From Thalassococcus_A lentus (GTDB lineage Bacteria; Pseudomonadota; Alphaproteobacteria; Rhodobacterales; Rhodobacteraceae): 64,000 nucleotides of DNA. Of the stretch, positions 16,753 to 25,007 are shown piece by piece. The notes under the pieces were generated by a model, which worked only from the letters and a program-made list of their open reading frames with translations, was not told the origin of the DNA and did no database searches. The position numbers and the translations under genes were made by a program. Positions within the stretch are counted from its first letter, which is position 1, and each line of letters begins with the position of its first letter. The stretch spans positions 372,001 through 436,000 of the forward strand of contig NZ_JAQIOY010000003.1 of NCBI RefSeq assembly GCF_028023555.1. Reading direction: 5' to 3'.

Positions 16753-17946
16753 ATGACTGACCCATTGAAGCGTACGATCGGCCTCGGCCTTTTGACCACC
16801 TATGGTGTCGGCGTGATGGTCGGCGCAGGCATTTACGTTTTGACTGGCGCCGTGGCCGGTCTGGCTGGCATCTGGGCTCCCTTTGCTTTCCTGCTGGCTG
16901 GGCTTGTGGCAGCGCCCACGGCCTTGTCCTACGCCGAGTTTTCAACCCGTGTGCCCGAAGCTGCGGGCGAAGCGGCATATGTCCGGCGCGGGTTCGGGCA
17001 TGACTGGATCGGCACGCTGGTCGGGCTGGCCATTGTTGCAGCCGGGACCATTTCTGCCGCCGCAGTGCTGCGTGGTGGCACCGGATACCTGCTGGGCATC
17101 ATCGATCTTCCCTTTGGCCCGACGGCCTGCATGATGGGTATCTTGCTGACCGGCGTGGCCATCTGGGGGGCAATGGAAAGCCTCGCCCTTGCCGCCGTCT
17201 TTACAGTGATCGAAATTGCCGGGCTGGGCCTGATTATCTGGGCCGGTGCGAGCTTCGGCCTTCAGCCCGACGCGATTGCCGTCAATCCGCCCCCCGAGAT
17301 CATGCCCGTCGCCGGGATCGGAGCCGCAGCAGTGCTGGCGTTCTTTGCCTTTATCGGGTTCGAAGACATCGTGAACATGGCAGAAGAGGTGCGCAATCCG
17401 CTGCGAACCCTGCCACGTGCGATCCTGATTTCTCTGGCCATCACCTCGGTTCTTTATGCACTGGTCAGCTGGGCTGCGGTGCGGGTCGTGCCTGCCGCAG
17501 ATCTGGCCGCATCCGAACAACCGCTTGCGCTGGTATGGCAACAGGCGCGTGGCGGCAACGCAGCCTTTTTATCCGCAATCGCAGTCTTTGCCGCCCTGAA
17601 CGGCGTACTGGCGCAAATCGTCATGGCCTCACGCGTCCTGTTTGGTCTGGGTAAAAACGGCGGATCTCTGGCGATCTTTCACCATGCCCATCCTCGGTTT
17701 GGCACGCCAGTCTTGGCCACGGTCCTTGTCGGTCTGGCAGTCATCGCGGCGGCGCTGGTCCTGCCCGTTGCGGTGTTGGCCGAGGCGACCTCGACCGTGT
17801 TGCTGATCGTGTTCGTTCTGGTGAACGCCGCGCTGATCGCAGTCAAACGGACAGGCAGCAGCGCGCCCTTTACCGTGCCAGACTGGGTGCCCTGGATTGG
17901 TCTGGTTCTCCCACTGGGCGCTTTGGCTCTGGGAGTGATCGGATGA
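16753..17946 (+). CDS. APC family amino acid permease
   Basis: This 397-residue inner-membrane transporter of the amino acid-polyamine-organocation superfamily has about eleven hydrophobic segments. The first carries GVGVMVGAGIYVLTG, the unwound TM1 substrate-binding motif. FFAFIGFEDIVNMAEEVRNP near residue 200 is the conserved TM6 region. It is slightly short for the family at the C-terminus. The gene lies just after the Lrp-type regulator and opposite a basic amino acid decarboxylase, so an arginine, lysine or polyamine substrate is a reasonable guess. Its stop overlaps the DUF2484 gene by four bases. Confidence 0.9.
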   Translation: MTDPLKRTIGLGLLTTYGVGVMVGAGIYVLTGAVAGLAGIWAPFAFLLAGLVAAPTALSYAEFSTRVPEAAGEAAYVRRGFGHDWIGTLVGLAIVAAGTISAAAVLRGGTGYLLGIIDLPFGPTACMMGILLTGVAIWGAMESLALAAVFTVIEIAGLGLIIWAGASFGLQPDAIAVNPPPEIMPVAGIGAAAVLAFFAFIGFEDIVNMAEEVRNPLRTLPRAILISLAITSVLYALVSWAAVRVVPAADLAASEQPLALVWQQARGGNAAFLSAIAVFAALNGVLAQIVMASRVLFGLGKNGGSLAIFHHAHPRFGTPVLATVLVGLAVIAAALVLPVAVLAEATSTVLLIVFVLVNAALIAVKRTGSSAPFTVPDWVPWIGLVLPLGALALGVIG

Positions 17947-18185
17947 GCATCCCTCTTGTTCTGGGCTCTTTGTGGGTGGTGGCCTCGGCCATCGTGGCGA
18001 TGTTGCCGATGCAGCGCCAATACGCGCCCGGTGTGGCCTTGCTGGCACTTGCGCCACTTCTGATCCTATGGATCGGTTTTGCACATGGTTGGCTCTGGAC
18101 GGCGCTGGGGCTCTTTGCTTTTGTGTCGATGTACCGCAATCCGCTTCGGTATTTTTGGCGTCGTTTCAGGGGCAAGGACACATGA
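17943..18185 (+). CDS. DUF2484 family small membrane protein (first copy)
   Basis: This 80-residue protein has two or three hydrophobic segments (residues 1-22, 28-44, 48-62) and a basic C-terminal tail, YRNPLRYFWRRFRGK. This fits DUF2484, small membrane proteins found in Rhodobacterales next to murB or murC; their function is unknown. It starts by an ATGA overlap with the APC permease and ends by an ATGA overlap with a second, similar gene. Confidence 0.8.
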   Translation: MSIPLVLGSLWVVASAIVAMLPMQRQYAPGVALLALAPLLILWIGFAHGWLWTALGLFAFVSMYRNPLRYFWRRFRGKDT

Positions 18186-18433
18186 CACTTTCGCTGATTG
18201 CTACATTTGCTTGGCTGGTACTGGCCAACGTGCTGGCGATGCTGCCATCGAATGACAACCACTGGCGGCGCGCATATTTCCTGATCGCGCTTGGCCTGCC
18301 TCTGTTGATCTGGGTGTTCTGGCAGAACGGACCATGGATCGGATTGCTGGCGCTGGCCGCCGGTATGAGCGTGCTGCGCTGGCCCGTGCGTTACCTGATG
18401 CGCTGGCTGCGCGGGCTTGTCGCCAAGACCTAG
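18182..18433 (+). CDS. DUF2484 family small membrane protein (second copy)
   Basis: This is an 83-residue paralogue of the preceding gene. It has the same hydrophobic layout and a matching C-terminal tail, LRWPVRYLMRWLRG, so it looks like a tandem duplication that has diverged. The start at 18182 overlaps the upstream stop as ATGA. It ends 18 bases before murB. In relatives I recall DUF2484 lying between murC and murB; here murC is absent and lies 10 kb away on the other strand. Confidence 0.78.
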   Translation: MTLSLIATFAWLVLANVLAMLPSNDNHWRRAYFLIALGLPLLIWVFWQNGPWIGLLALAAGMSVLRWPVRYLMRWLRGLVAKT

Positions 18434-18451
18434 GCTGTGTAAGCGCAGGCC

Positions 18452-19378
18452 ATGAGCATGATACCCACTCCACGCGGCACGCTGACCGCTGACCGCCCCC
18501 TCGATGATCTTACATGGCTGCGTGTTGGCGGCCCTGCCGATTGGTATTTCCGCCCGGCGGACGAAGCCGATCTGGCTGCGTTTCTGGCGGCCCTGCCCTC
18601 AGAGATTGCCGTGTTTCCCATGGGGGTCGGATCGAACCTGATCGTGCGGGATGGGGGCATTCGTGCGGTCGTCATCCAGATGGGTCGCGGCTTTAACCAG
18701 ATCACCGTTGACGGCACTCGGGTGACAGCCGGTGTTGCAGCACTGGACGCTCATGTAGCCCGCCGGGCCGCACAGGCTGGCGTCGATCTGACATTCCTGC
18801 GTACAATTCCCGGTGCGATCGGCGGAGCTGTTCGGATGAATGCGGGCTGCTATGGCTCTTATGTCGCCGATCATTTTGTCAGCGCCCGCGCCATCACCCG
18901 CGAGGGCAAGACCGTCACACTGGGGCCGGACGATCTGAACTTTCAGTACCGGCAAAGCGATCTGCCCGAAGGCTGGGTGATCGTCGAGGCCACTTTTGAA
19001 GGCATTCCCGGCGATCCAGAAGCCTTGGATGCGCGGATGACCGCCCAACTGGCAAAGCGCGACGAAACCCAGCCGACCAAGGACCGCACGGCAGGCAGCA
19101 CCTTTCGCAACCCAGCAGGGTTTTCCAGCACCGGGAAAGACGATGACACACATGAATTAAAGGCATGGAAGGTTATCGACGACGCCGGAATGCGCGGTGC
19201 GACACGGGGCGGCGCGCAAATGAGCCCCAAGCACAGCAACTTTCTGGTCAACACCGGCGGCGCGACAGCTGCAGACCTCGAAGGGCTGGGCGAAGAAGTG
19301 CGAAAAAGGGTTTCCTCGCATAGCGGAATAGAGTTACAATGGGAAATCATGCGCGTCGGAGAACCGGCGGCAGACTAA
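18452..19378 (+). CDS. murB: UDP-N-acetylenolpyruvoylglucosamine reductase
   Basis: MurB reduces the enolpyruvyl group to lactate, forming UDP-MurNAc. The 308-residue FAD enzyme shows LRVGGPADWYFRP near residue 29, the flavin-binding IPGAIGGAVRMNAGCYG near residue 120 and the catalytic serine motif AGSTFRNP near residue 215. The C-terminal glutamate lies in HSGIELQWE. It is the type II form (no extra C-terminal domain). A second ATG two codons downstream has better spacing to the AGG and could be the real start. It begins the murB-ddl-ftsQ-ftsA run. Confidence 0.96.
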   Translation: MSMIPTPRGTLTADRPLDDLTWLRVGGPADWYFRPADEADLAAFLAALPSEIAVFPMGVGSNLIVRDGGIRAVVIQMGRGFNQITVDGTRVTAGVAALDAHVARRAAQAGVDLTFLRTIPGAIGGAVRMNAGCYGSYVADHFVSARAITREGKTVTLGPDDLNFQYRQSDLPEGWVIVEATFEGIPGDPEALDARMTAQLAKRDETQPTKDRTAGSTFRNPAGFSSTGKDDDTHELKAWKVIDDAGMRGATRGGAQMSPKHSNFLVNTGGATAADLEGLGEEVRKRVSSHSGIELQWEIMRVGEPAAD

Positions 19379-19462
19379 AGGGCCACAAAGGCTCTGCGGC
19401 GCATAAACGTCGCGAAAAACAACATGGGGCAACGACCCCAGAGGCAGATAGGCGGTTTGGGT

Positions 19463-20377
19463 ATGTCGAGCAGGACATCCCGAAAAGTGGTGGTACTGAA
19501 AGGCGGTCCCTCGGCTGAACGAGAGGTTTCGCTGAGTTCCGGGCAGGAATGTGCTGCCGCTCTACGGGGCGAAGGTTTTGAAGTTACCGAGATTGATGCG
19601 GGGGCCGATGTGGTGGCCCGCCTTCAAGAAGCCGCGCCTGACGCGGTCTTCAACGCCCTGCATGGTCGCTGGGGCGAAGATGGCTGCATTCAAGGCCTGC
19701 TGGAATGGATGCGCCTGCCCTATACGCACTCTGGGGTGATGGCCTCGTCGATGGCGATGGACAAAGAGCGCACCAAAGAGATTTATCGCGAAGCTGGCCT
19801 GCCGGTGGCGGACAGCCAGCTGGCGGACAAGGTCGATGTTCAGGCCAGCCACGTGATGGCCCCACCCTATGTGGTCAAGCCATACAACGAAGGCTCATCG
19901 GTCGGCGTCTACCTTGTGGATGAGGCTGCAAACGGTCCTCCGGTCCTGAATAAGGACATGCCGCAGACCGTCATGGTCGAAGCCTTCATCCCGGGCCGCG
20001 AGCTGACCTGCACGGTCATGGGCGATCGTGCGCTAGGCGTGACGGAAATCCTGACCGATGGCTGGTACGACTATGACGCCAAGTACAAGGCCGGTGGCTC
20101 ACGCCATGTTTGCCCTGCCGATGTTCCGGGAGAAATTACGGCGGCCTGTCTCGACTATGCGCTGCGCGCCCATCAGGCGCTGGGGTGCCGCGGCGTGACA
20201 CGAACAGATTTTCGTTGGGACGAAGACAAGGGTCTGGACGGGCTGATCCTGCTTGAAACCAACACCCAGCCGGGGATGACACCAACATCGCTGTCCCCCG
20301 AGCACGCTCAATTGATCGGACTGAGCTTTGGCCAGTTCTGCGCATGGATGGTGGAGGACGCGTCATGCGACAGATAG
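19463..20377 (+). CDS. ddl: D-alanine--D-alanine ligase
   Basis: Ddl joins two D-alanines with ATP to provide the peptidoglycan dipeptide. The 304-residue ATP-grasp protein shows LKGGPSAEREVSLSSG at the N-terminus, the ATP-grasp loop PYNEGSSVGVYLV near residue 140 and the metal-binding ILLETNTQPGMTPTSLSPE near residue 265. The start at 19463 is chosen for family length; an in-frame ATG at 19424 adds 13 residues. Its end overlaps ftsQ by 13 bases. Confidence 0.96.
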   Translation: MSSRTSRKVVVLKGGPSAEREVSLSSGQECAAALRGEGFEVTEIDAGADVVARLQEAAPDAVFNALHGRWGEDGCIQGLLEWMRLPYTHSGVMASSMAMDKERTKEIYREAGLPVADSQLADKVDVQASHVMAPPYVVKPYNEGSSVGVYLVDEAANGPPVLNKDMPQTVMVEAFIPGRELTCTVMGDRALGVTEILTDGWYDYDAKYKAGGSRHVCPADVPGEITAACLDYALRAHQALGCRGVTRTDFRWDEDKGLDGLILLETNTQPGMTPTSLSPEHAQLIGLSFGQFCAWMVEDASCDR

Positions 20378-21261
20378 AGGCCAACGATCCTCAGATGGCG
20401 CGGCTCGATCCGTCGGGCTCGCGGCTGAAATACCGGATCGAACGTTTGATGCTGACGCCGCTGTTCCGCGGCGCTTTGCGCGTAGGTGTGCCTCTGGCGC
20501 TGACATTCGGCCTGGGAACATGGTGGTTTTCGGTCGATGATAACCGCAACGCCTTCAACACGATGATCGCCGATCTGCGCACCCAGGTCGAAAGCCGGCC
20601 CGAGTTTCAGGTCAAACTGATGGCCATCGACGGAGCAAGCGATGCGGTGGCTGCCGATATTCGAACCATTTTGCCAGTCGAATTCCCGATTTCGTCCTTT
20701 GACCTCAATCTCGATGAGATGCAGCAATCCGTGGTCGGTCTGGATGCCGTGCGCAAGGCACATCTTCGCATCAAACAAGGCGGCGTTCTTCAGGTCGACG
20801 TGACCGAACGCATTCCCAAGGTGCTTTGGCGGCGCGAAGACGCGCTGGAATTGCTGGATGGCAAAGGCAACAGGGTTGCCGACGCACACGCACGCGCCCA
20901 CCACGCGGATTTGCCCGTTATTGCAGGCGATGGCGCTGAACGCGCCGTGCCCGAAGCCTTGGCCCTGCATGCCGTTGCCGGGCCGCTCAGCGGGCGTGTT
21001 CGCGGCTTTGAGCGCATGGGCGCACGCCGATGGGATGTGGTTCTGGATCGGGGCCAGCGGATCATGCTGCCCGAAGACGGCGCTGTGCGCGCGCTCGAAC
21101 GCACCATCGCGATGCAACAGGCGGTCCAGATGCTGGATCGCGATTTGATTGCCGTCGACCTGCGATTGCCGCAGCGCCCGACGGTCAGAATGACAGAACA
21201 AGCCACACAAGCGATGTGGCAATTCAAGGCAATTGAGGCCGGCGGGGAACAACAACAATGA
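20365..21261 (+). CDS. ftsQ: Cell division protein FtsQ
   Basis: FtsQ is a bitopic divisome scaffold linking early and late division proteins. In the 298-residue protein a cytoplasmic N-terminus is followed by one transmembrane segment (about residues 36-56). A POTRA domain (about 75-145) and the FtsQ beta domain follow. The start at 20365 has GGAGGA upstream and lies inside the end of ddl; its end overlaps ftsA as ATGA. All three genes are thus translationally coupled. Confidence 0.93.
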   Translation: MRQIEANDPQMARLDPSGSRLKYRIERLMLTPLFRGALRVGVPLALTFGLGTWWFSVDDNRNAFNTMIADLRTQVESRPEFQVKLMAIDGASDAVAADIRTILPVEFPISSFDLNLDEMQQSVVGLDAVRKAHLRIKQGGVLQVDVTERIPKVLWRREDALELLDGKGNRVADAHARAHHADLPVIAGDGAERAVPEALALHAVAGPLSGRVRGFERMGARRWDVVLDRGQRIMLPEDGAVRALERTIAMQQAVQMLDRDLIAVDLRLPQRPTVRMTEQATQAMWQFKAIEAGGEQQQ

Positions 21262-22586
21262 TCGAGCTTTACGAATCCCAACGCGCAATGCGGAATATGC
21301 GACGCGCTGCCATGCAACGGGGCGTTATTGCCATTCTGGACGTTGGCAGCTCCAAGATTGCCTGCCTTGTCCTGCGGTTTGACGGCACCGATCCGGCCGA
21401 AGAAGGGATCGGATCTCTGGCGGGGCAGTCCGGCTTTCGGGTCATTGGCGCCGCGACGACGCGGTCGCGCGGGGTTCGTTTCGGCGAGATTTCCTCGATG
21501 GGTGAAACCGAGCGCGCCATTCGCACCGCCGTACAGGCCGCGCAGAAGATGGCAGGCATTCGCGTCGATCATGTGATTGCCTGCTTTGCAGGGGCCGAGC
21601 CGCGCAGCTACGGGCTTGCCGGCTCATCCGAAGTCTACAGCACCACAGTCGACGAACAGGATGTGGCGCGCGTTCTGTCCGCCTGCGACGTGCCCGATTT
21701 CGGACATGGGCGCGAAGTCCTGCACGCGCAGCCCGTAAACTTTGCTCTCGATCACCGGTCCGGCCTGATCGATCCGCGCGGCCAGATCGGCAATGAACTG
21801 TCCTGTGATATGCACATGCTGACCGTCGATGCGCAGGCCATCCAAAACCTCGCCTACTGTGTCAAACGTTGTGATCTCGAACTCGCCGGCATTGCATCCT
21901 CATCTTACGCGTCAGGCGCATCGGCGCTTGTTGAAGACGAACAAGAACTGGGCGCAGCCTGCATCGACATGGGTGGTGGCGCCACCGGTGTGTCCATCTT
22001 CATCAAGAAGCACATGATCTATGCAGATGCCGTGCGCATGGGCGGCGATCACGTCACCTCGGACATCTCGATGGGCCTGCAGGTTCCCATGGCGACAGCC
22101 GAACGGATTAAAACCTTTTACGGTGGCGTACATGCCACCGGCATGGATGACCGCGAAATGATCGAAATCGGCGGCGAAACCGGCGATTGGGAACATGACC
22201 GCCGCACTGTGAGCCGGGCTGAACTGATCGGTATCATGCGCCCCCGCGTCGAAGAAATCCTGGAAGAGGTTCACGCCCGCCTTGACGCGGCAGGGTTTGA
22301 ACACCTGCCAAGTCAGCAAATCGTTCTGACCGGCGGCGCCTCTCAGATCCCCGGGCTTGATGGTCTGGCTTCCAAAATTCTGGGGCATCAGGTTCGTCTC
22401 GGGCGCCCACTGCGCGTCAACGGCCTGCCCCAAGCGGCAACAGGCCCCGGATTTGCAAGCGCCGTTGGCCTATGCCTGCACGCAGCGCACCCGCAGGACG
22501 AATGGTGGGATTTCGAGATTCCGGTCGACCGTTACCCGGCGCGCAGCCTCAAGCGCGCAGTGCAGTGGTTCCGCGACAACTGGTAA
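21258..22586 (+). CDS. ftsA: Cell division protein FtsA
   Basis: FtsA is an actin-like ATPase that tethers FtsZ to the membrane and recruits the divisome. The 442-residue protein has the phosphate-1 loop AILDVGSSKIACLVLR near residue 24, the adenosine-binding CIDMGGGATGVSIF near residue 235 and a late VLTGGASQIPGL. The C-terminus ends in the amphipathic membrane-targeting helix with SLKRAVQWFRDNW. It is followed by an unusually long 434-base gap before ftsZ, so ftsZ has its own promoter. Confidence 0.96.
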   Translation: MIELYESQRAMRNMRRAAMQRGVIAILDVGSSKIACLVLRFDGTDPAEEGIGSLAGQSGFRVIGAATTRSRGVRFGEISSMGETERAIRTAVQAAQKMAGIRVDHVIACFAGAEPRSYGLAGSSEVYSTTVDEQDVARVLSACDVPDFGHGREVLHAQPVNFALDHRSGLIDPRGQIGNELSCDMHMLTVDAQAIQNLAYCVKRCDLELAGIASSSYASGASALVEDEQELGAACIDMGGGATGVSIFIKKHMIYADAVRMGGDHVTSDISMGLQVPMATAERIKTFYGGVHATGMDDREMIEIGGETGDWEHDRRTVSRAELIGIMRPRVEEILEEVHARLDAAGFEHLPSQQIVLTGGASQIPGLDGLASKILGHQVRLGRPLRVNGLPQAATGPGFASAVGLCLHAAHPQDEWWDFEIPVDRYPARSLKRAVQWFRDNW

Positions 22587-23020
22587 CCCAAACAAATCCA
22601 TGAAATTCGCGATTTGCCCGGTGACAAGCCCGGGCAGATCCCGTAGAGTATTGCCCTATACAAAAGCGCGAAAACATGCGCAGAGGATCGAGCAGGTATC
22701 CTCAATATCAGAACTGACCGACCGCGCATCAGGCCCGCTACCCGTCTGAATTGCACCGAGATCGGCACAGCCGCGCGGTGCGGCGGACTTGGCGAATCCT
22801 TGCCCCTGTCTTGGCACCGCACTTGTGGCATGCGGCCATGATTTCCCCCACATCTTGCCAAACCACCAAAATCAGCGTGAATTTGGCAAGTAATCGCCCA
22901 TATTTTGGGGCTTTTTAGTGTTTTTTGCGTGACGATCAGGCCTGCGCTGGTTAAGAATTACAGCGGATAGGTATGAAAAGGCCGGGGACGCGGCCTGACA
23001 CAACACAGGCGGAACTAGTA
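22587..23020 (+). promoter_or_regulatory. Gene-free ftsA-ftsZ interval, probable ftsZ promoter and leader
   Basis: No convincing gene lies in these 434 bases. There is a GC-rich hairpin just after ftsA (TGCCCGG with CCGGGCA near 22614-22636) without a T tract. A short weak stem followed by five T residues (22896-22916) is a possible attenuator. A GGCCG/CGGCC stem lies near 22980-22995 in the presumed leader. GGCGGA just before the ATG is the ribosome site. The size suggests that ftsZ is controlled separately from ftsQA, as in other alphaproteobacteria. No full CtrA box was seen. Confidence 0.4.
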
Positions 23021-24631
23021 ATGACATTGAACCTTTCGATGCCCGGCCAGGAAGAGTTGAAGCCCCGTATCACCGTTTTTGGTGTCGGCGGCGCTGGCGG
23101 TAACGCGGTCAACAACATGATTGAAAAGGCGTTGGAAGGTGTCGACTTTGTCGTCGCCAACACGGACGCCCAAGCCCTTCAGCAGAGCCTCGCTCAGAGC
23201 CGCGTGCAGCTGGGCGTGAAAGTCACCGAAGGACTGGGCGCCGGAGCCCGGGCCACGGTCGGCGCTGCGGCTGCCGAAGAGAGCATTGAACAGATCGTTG
23301 ATCACCTCGCGGGCGCACACATGTGCTTTATCACCGCGGGCATGGGCGGCGGCACCGGTACAGGTGCTGCGCCAATCATCGCACAGGCCGCACGCGAACT
23401 TGGCGTTCTGACTGTTGGCGTCGTGACCAAGCCCTTCCAGTTCGAAGGTGGCAAGCGCATGCGCCAGGCCGAAGACGGTGTCGAGGCACTGCAAAAGGTC
23501 GTTGATACGCTGATCATTATTCCGAACCAGAACCTGTTCCGCCTCGCCAACGAGAAAACCACCTTTACCGAGGCCTTCTCGATGGCCGACGACGTTCTGT
23601 ACCAGGGCGTTAAGGGTGTAACGGACCTGATGGTTCGTCCGGGCCTGATCAACCTCGACTTTGCCGACGTTCGCGCCGTCATGGACGAAATGGGCAAGGC
23701 GATGATGGGCACAGGCGAAGCCGAGGGCGAAGATCGCGCCACACAGGCCGCGGAAAAGGCCATCGCGAACCCGCTGCTGGACGAAATCAGCCTCAAGGGT
23801 GCGAAGGGTGTCCTGATCAACATCACAGGTGGTCACGACCTGACCCTGTTCGAATTGGACGAAGCCGCAAACCGCATCCGCGAGGAAGTGGACGCCGATG
23901 CGAACATCATCGTCGGCAGCACCATGGACGACGGTATGGAAGGTGTGATGCGGGTCTCTGTTGTTGCAACGGGCATCGACGCAAGCGTTTCGCACGCCGA
24001 AACACCCCTGCCCCGCCGCAGCCTTGCGCAGCCGCTCAAGCAGCCTGAACAGATCGAAGAAACACCGGCGCCAGCGGCAGCAGCAGCGGTTGCAGCCGCC
24101 GCACCGGCAGCCCAGCCAGAGCCACAGGTCGAAGAGCCGTCATTGTTTGAAGGCATGAACACCGAACAGGCCGCTGCACAGGACCAGATGGAAGACATCT
24201 TCGAAGAAGAAGCGACAGATGATCTGCCACCTCCGGCCTACCAGCCTCAGGTTGCTGCGTTCCAGCCGCGTGAAGACACACTCGAAGCGCAGCCAGAAGA
24301 CTTTGTTGCGCCGCAGGCCCCTGCCGCAGGCACGCCAAGCGCCGACACTCTGGCCCGCCTGAAAGCCGCAGCAGCCCGCAATCAGGCTGCACCGGCTCAG
24401 CCAGCAGCGGCGCCAGCCGCTCCGGCTGCGGAAGCTGACAAGCCACGCTTTAGCGTTAATTCACTGATTGGCCGGATGACCGGTGGCGCGCAAGATCCTG
24501 CGCCAGCCGCAGCCCGCCGCCAGCAGCCTCCGATGCAGGCGCATACCCCCGCACCAGTTCAGGACGCAGAGCCCGATGCCGATCAGGAAAAGATCGAAAT
24601 CCCTGCATTCCTGCGCCGTCAGGCAAACTAA
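23021..24631 (+). CDS. ftsZ: Cell division protein FtsZ
   Basis: FtsZ is the tubulin-like GTPase that forms the division ring. The GTPase core covers about residues 1-320, with FGVGGAGGNAVNNMI near residue 20 and the tubulin signature GGGTGTGAAPIIA near residue 107. A long Ala/Pro/Gln-rich linker (about 330-520) follows. The conserved C-terminal peptide EIPAFLRRQAN binds FtsA and other partners. At 536 residues it is long, as usual for alphaproteobacteria. ATG 23021 is preceded by GGCGGA; an upstream in-frame ATG (22973) adds 16 residues without family support. Confidence 0.98.
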   Translation: MTLNLSMPGQEELKPRITVFGVGGAGGNAVNNMIEKALEGVDFVVANTDAQALQQSLAQSRVQLGVKVTEGLGAGARATVGAAAAEESIEQIVDHLAGAHMCFITAGMGGGTGTGAAPIIAQAARELGVLTVGVVTKPFQFEGGKRMRQAEDGVEALQKVVDTLIIIPNQNLFRLANEKTTFTEAFSMADDVLYQGVKGVTDLMVRPGLINLDFADVRAVMDEMGKAMMGTGEAEGEDRATQAAEKAIANPLLDEISLKGAKGVLINITGGHDLTLFELDEAANRIREEVDADANIIVGSTMDDGMEGVMRVSVVATGIDASVSHAETPLPRRSLAQPLKQPEQIEETPAPAAAAAVAAAAPAAQPEPQVEEPSLFEGMNTEQAAAQDQMEDIFEEEATDDLPPPAYQPQVAAFQPREDTLEAQPEDFVAPQAPAAGTPSADTLARLKAAAARNQAAPAQPAAAPAAPAAEADKPRFSVNSLIGRMTGGAQDPAPAAARRQQPPMQAHTPAPVQDAEPDADQEKIEIPAFLRRQAN

Positions 24632-24653
24632 ATTAGCCGATCCCGGTCTTGAG

Positions 24654-24680
24654 CGCCCCCGGATTTTCCGGGGGCGTTTT
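24654..24680 (+). terminator. Rho-independent terminator of ftsZ
   Basis: CGCCCCCGG (24654-24662) pairs perfectly with CCGGGGGCG (24668-24676) around a 5-base loop, followed by GTTTTGCGTTTT. It lies 22 bases after the ftsZ stop. Confidence 0.9.
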
Positions 24681-25007
24681 GCGTTTTGAGTGCCCGAAAC
24701 TGATTCATCTGCCAAATGGGCAAACGTGTATTTCACCTGTCACAAAGTGAAATATCGCCTGCAACGGGCAAAAAACCTGAAAACAAATCCAATTTCCAAG
24801 GCTGGATAGAAGTCAGTTTTTATCGTGGTATTTCATCGACTTACCCTGCCAGATTTACTGCGTGGCAGGGTTCCGCCGACCATGTTTCAGAGATGTTTCA
24901 CTTGGTTACAATCTTTGATTTGAGCCATTTCACAGGCTGACTTATCCCCGACGGCAAGAAAGCAGCGCTCGTTGGGGGGGCGTGTGCAATGACCAAAGGG
25001 CAACCTG
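24681..25007 (+). promoter_or_regulatory. Structured lpxC upstream region with repeated TTTCA elements
   Basis: This gene-free stretch contains an inverted repeat TATTTCAC/GTGAAATA (24729-24736, 24747-24754). Further TTTCA elements lie at 24831, 24885, 24896 and 24928. Two are in ATGTTTCA copies spaced 11 bases apart. A separate perfect 8-base inverted repeat CCCTGCCA/TGGCAGGG lies at 24844-24851 and 24863-24870. The arrangement suggests a multi-site operator or structured leader controlling lpxC. The short open frame through it matches nothing recognisable. Confidence 0.45.

Noticed and set aside
22950..22970. CtrA binding site at ftsZ
   Set aside because: The GTTAAGAATTAC sequence has only one TTAA half-site; the second half at the required spacing is missing.
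24716..24940. Possible 74-codon gene between ftsZ and lpxC
   Set aside because: The frame is made largely by repeated TTTCAC elements, has no good ribosome site and resembles no known protein; a regulatory reading is better supported.
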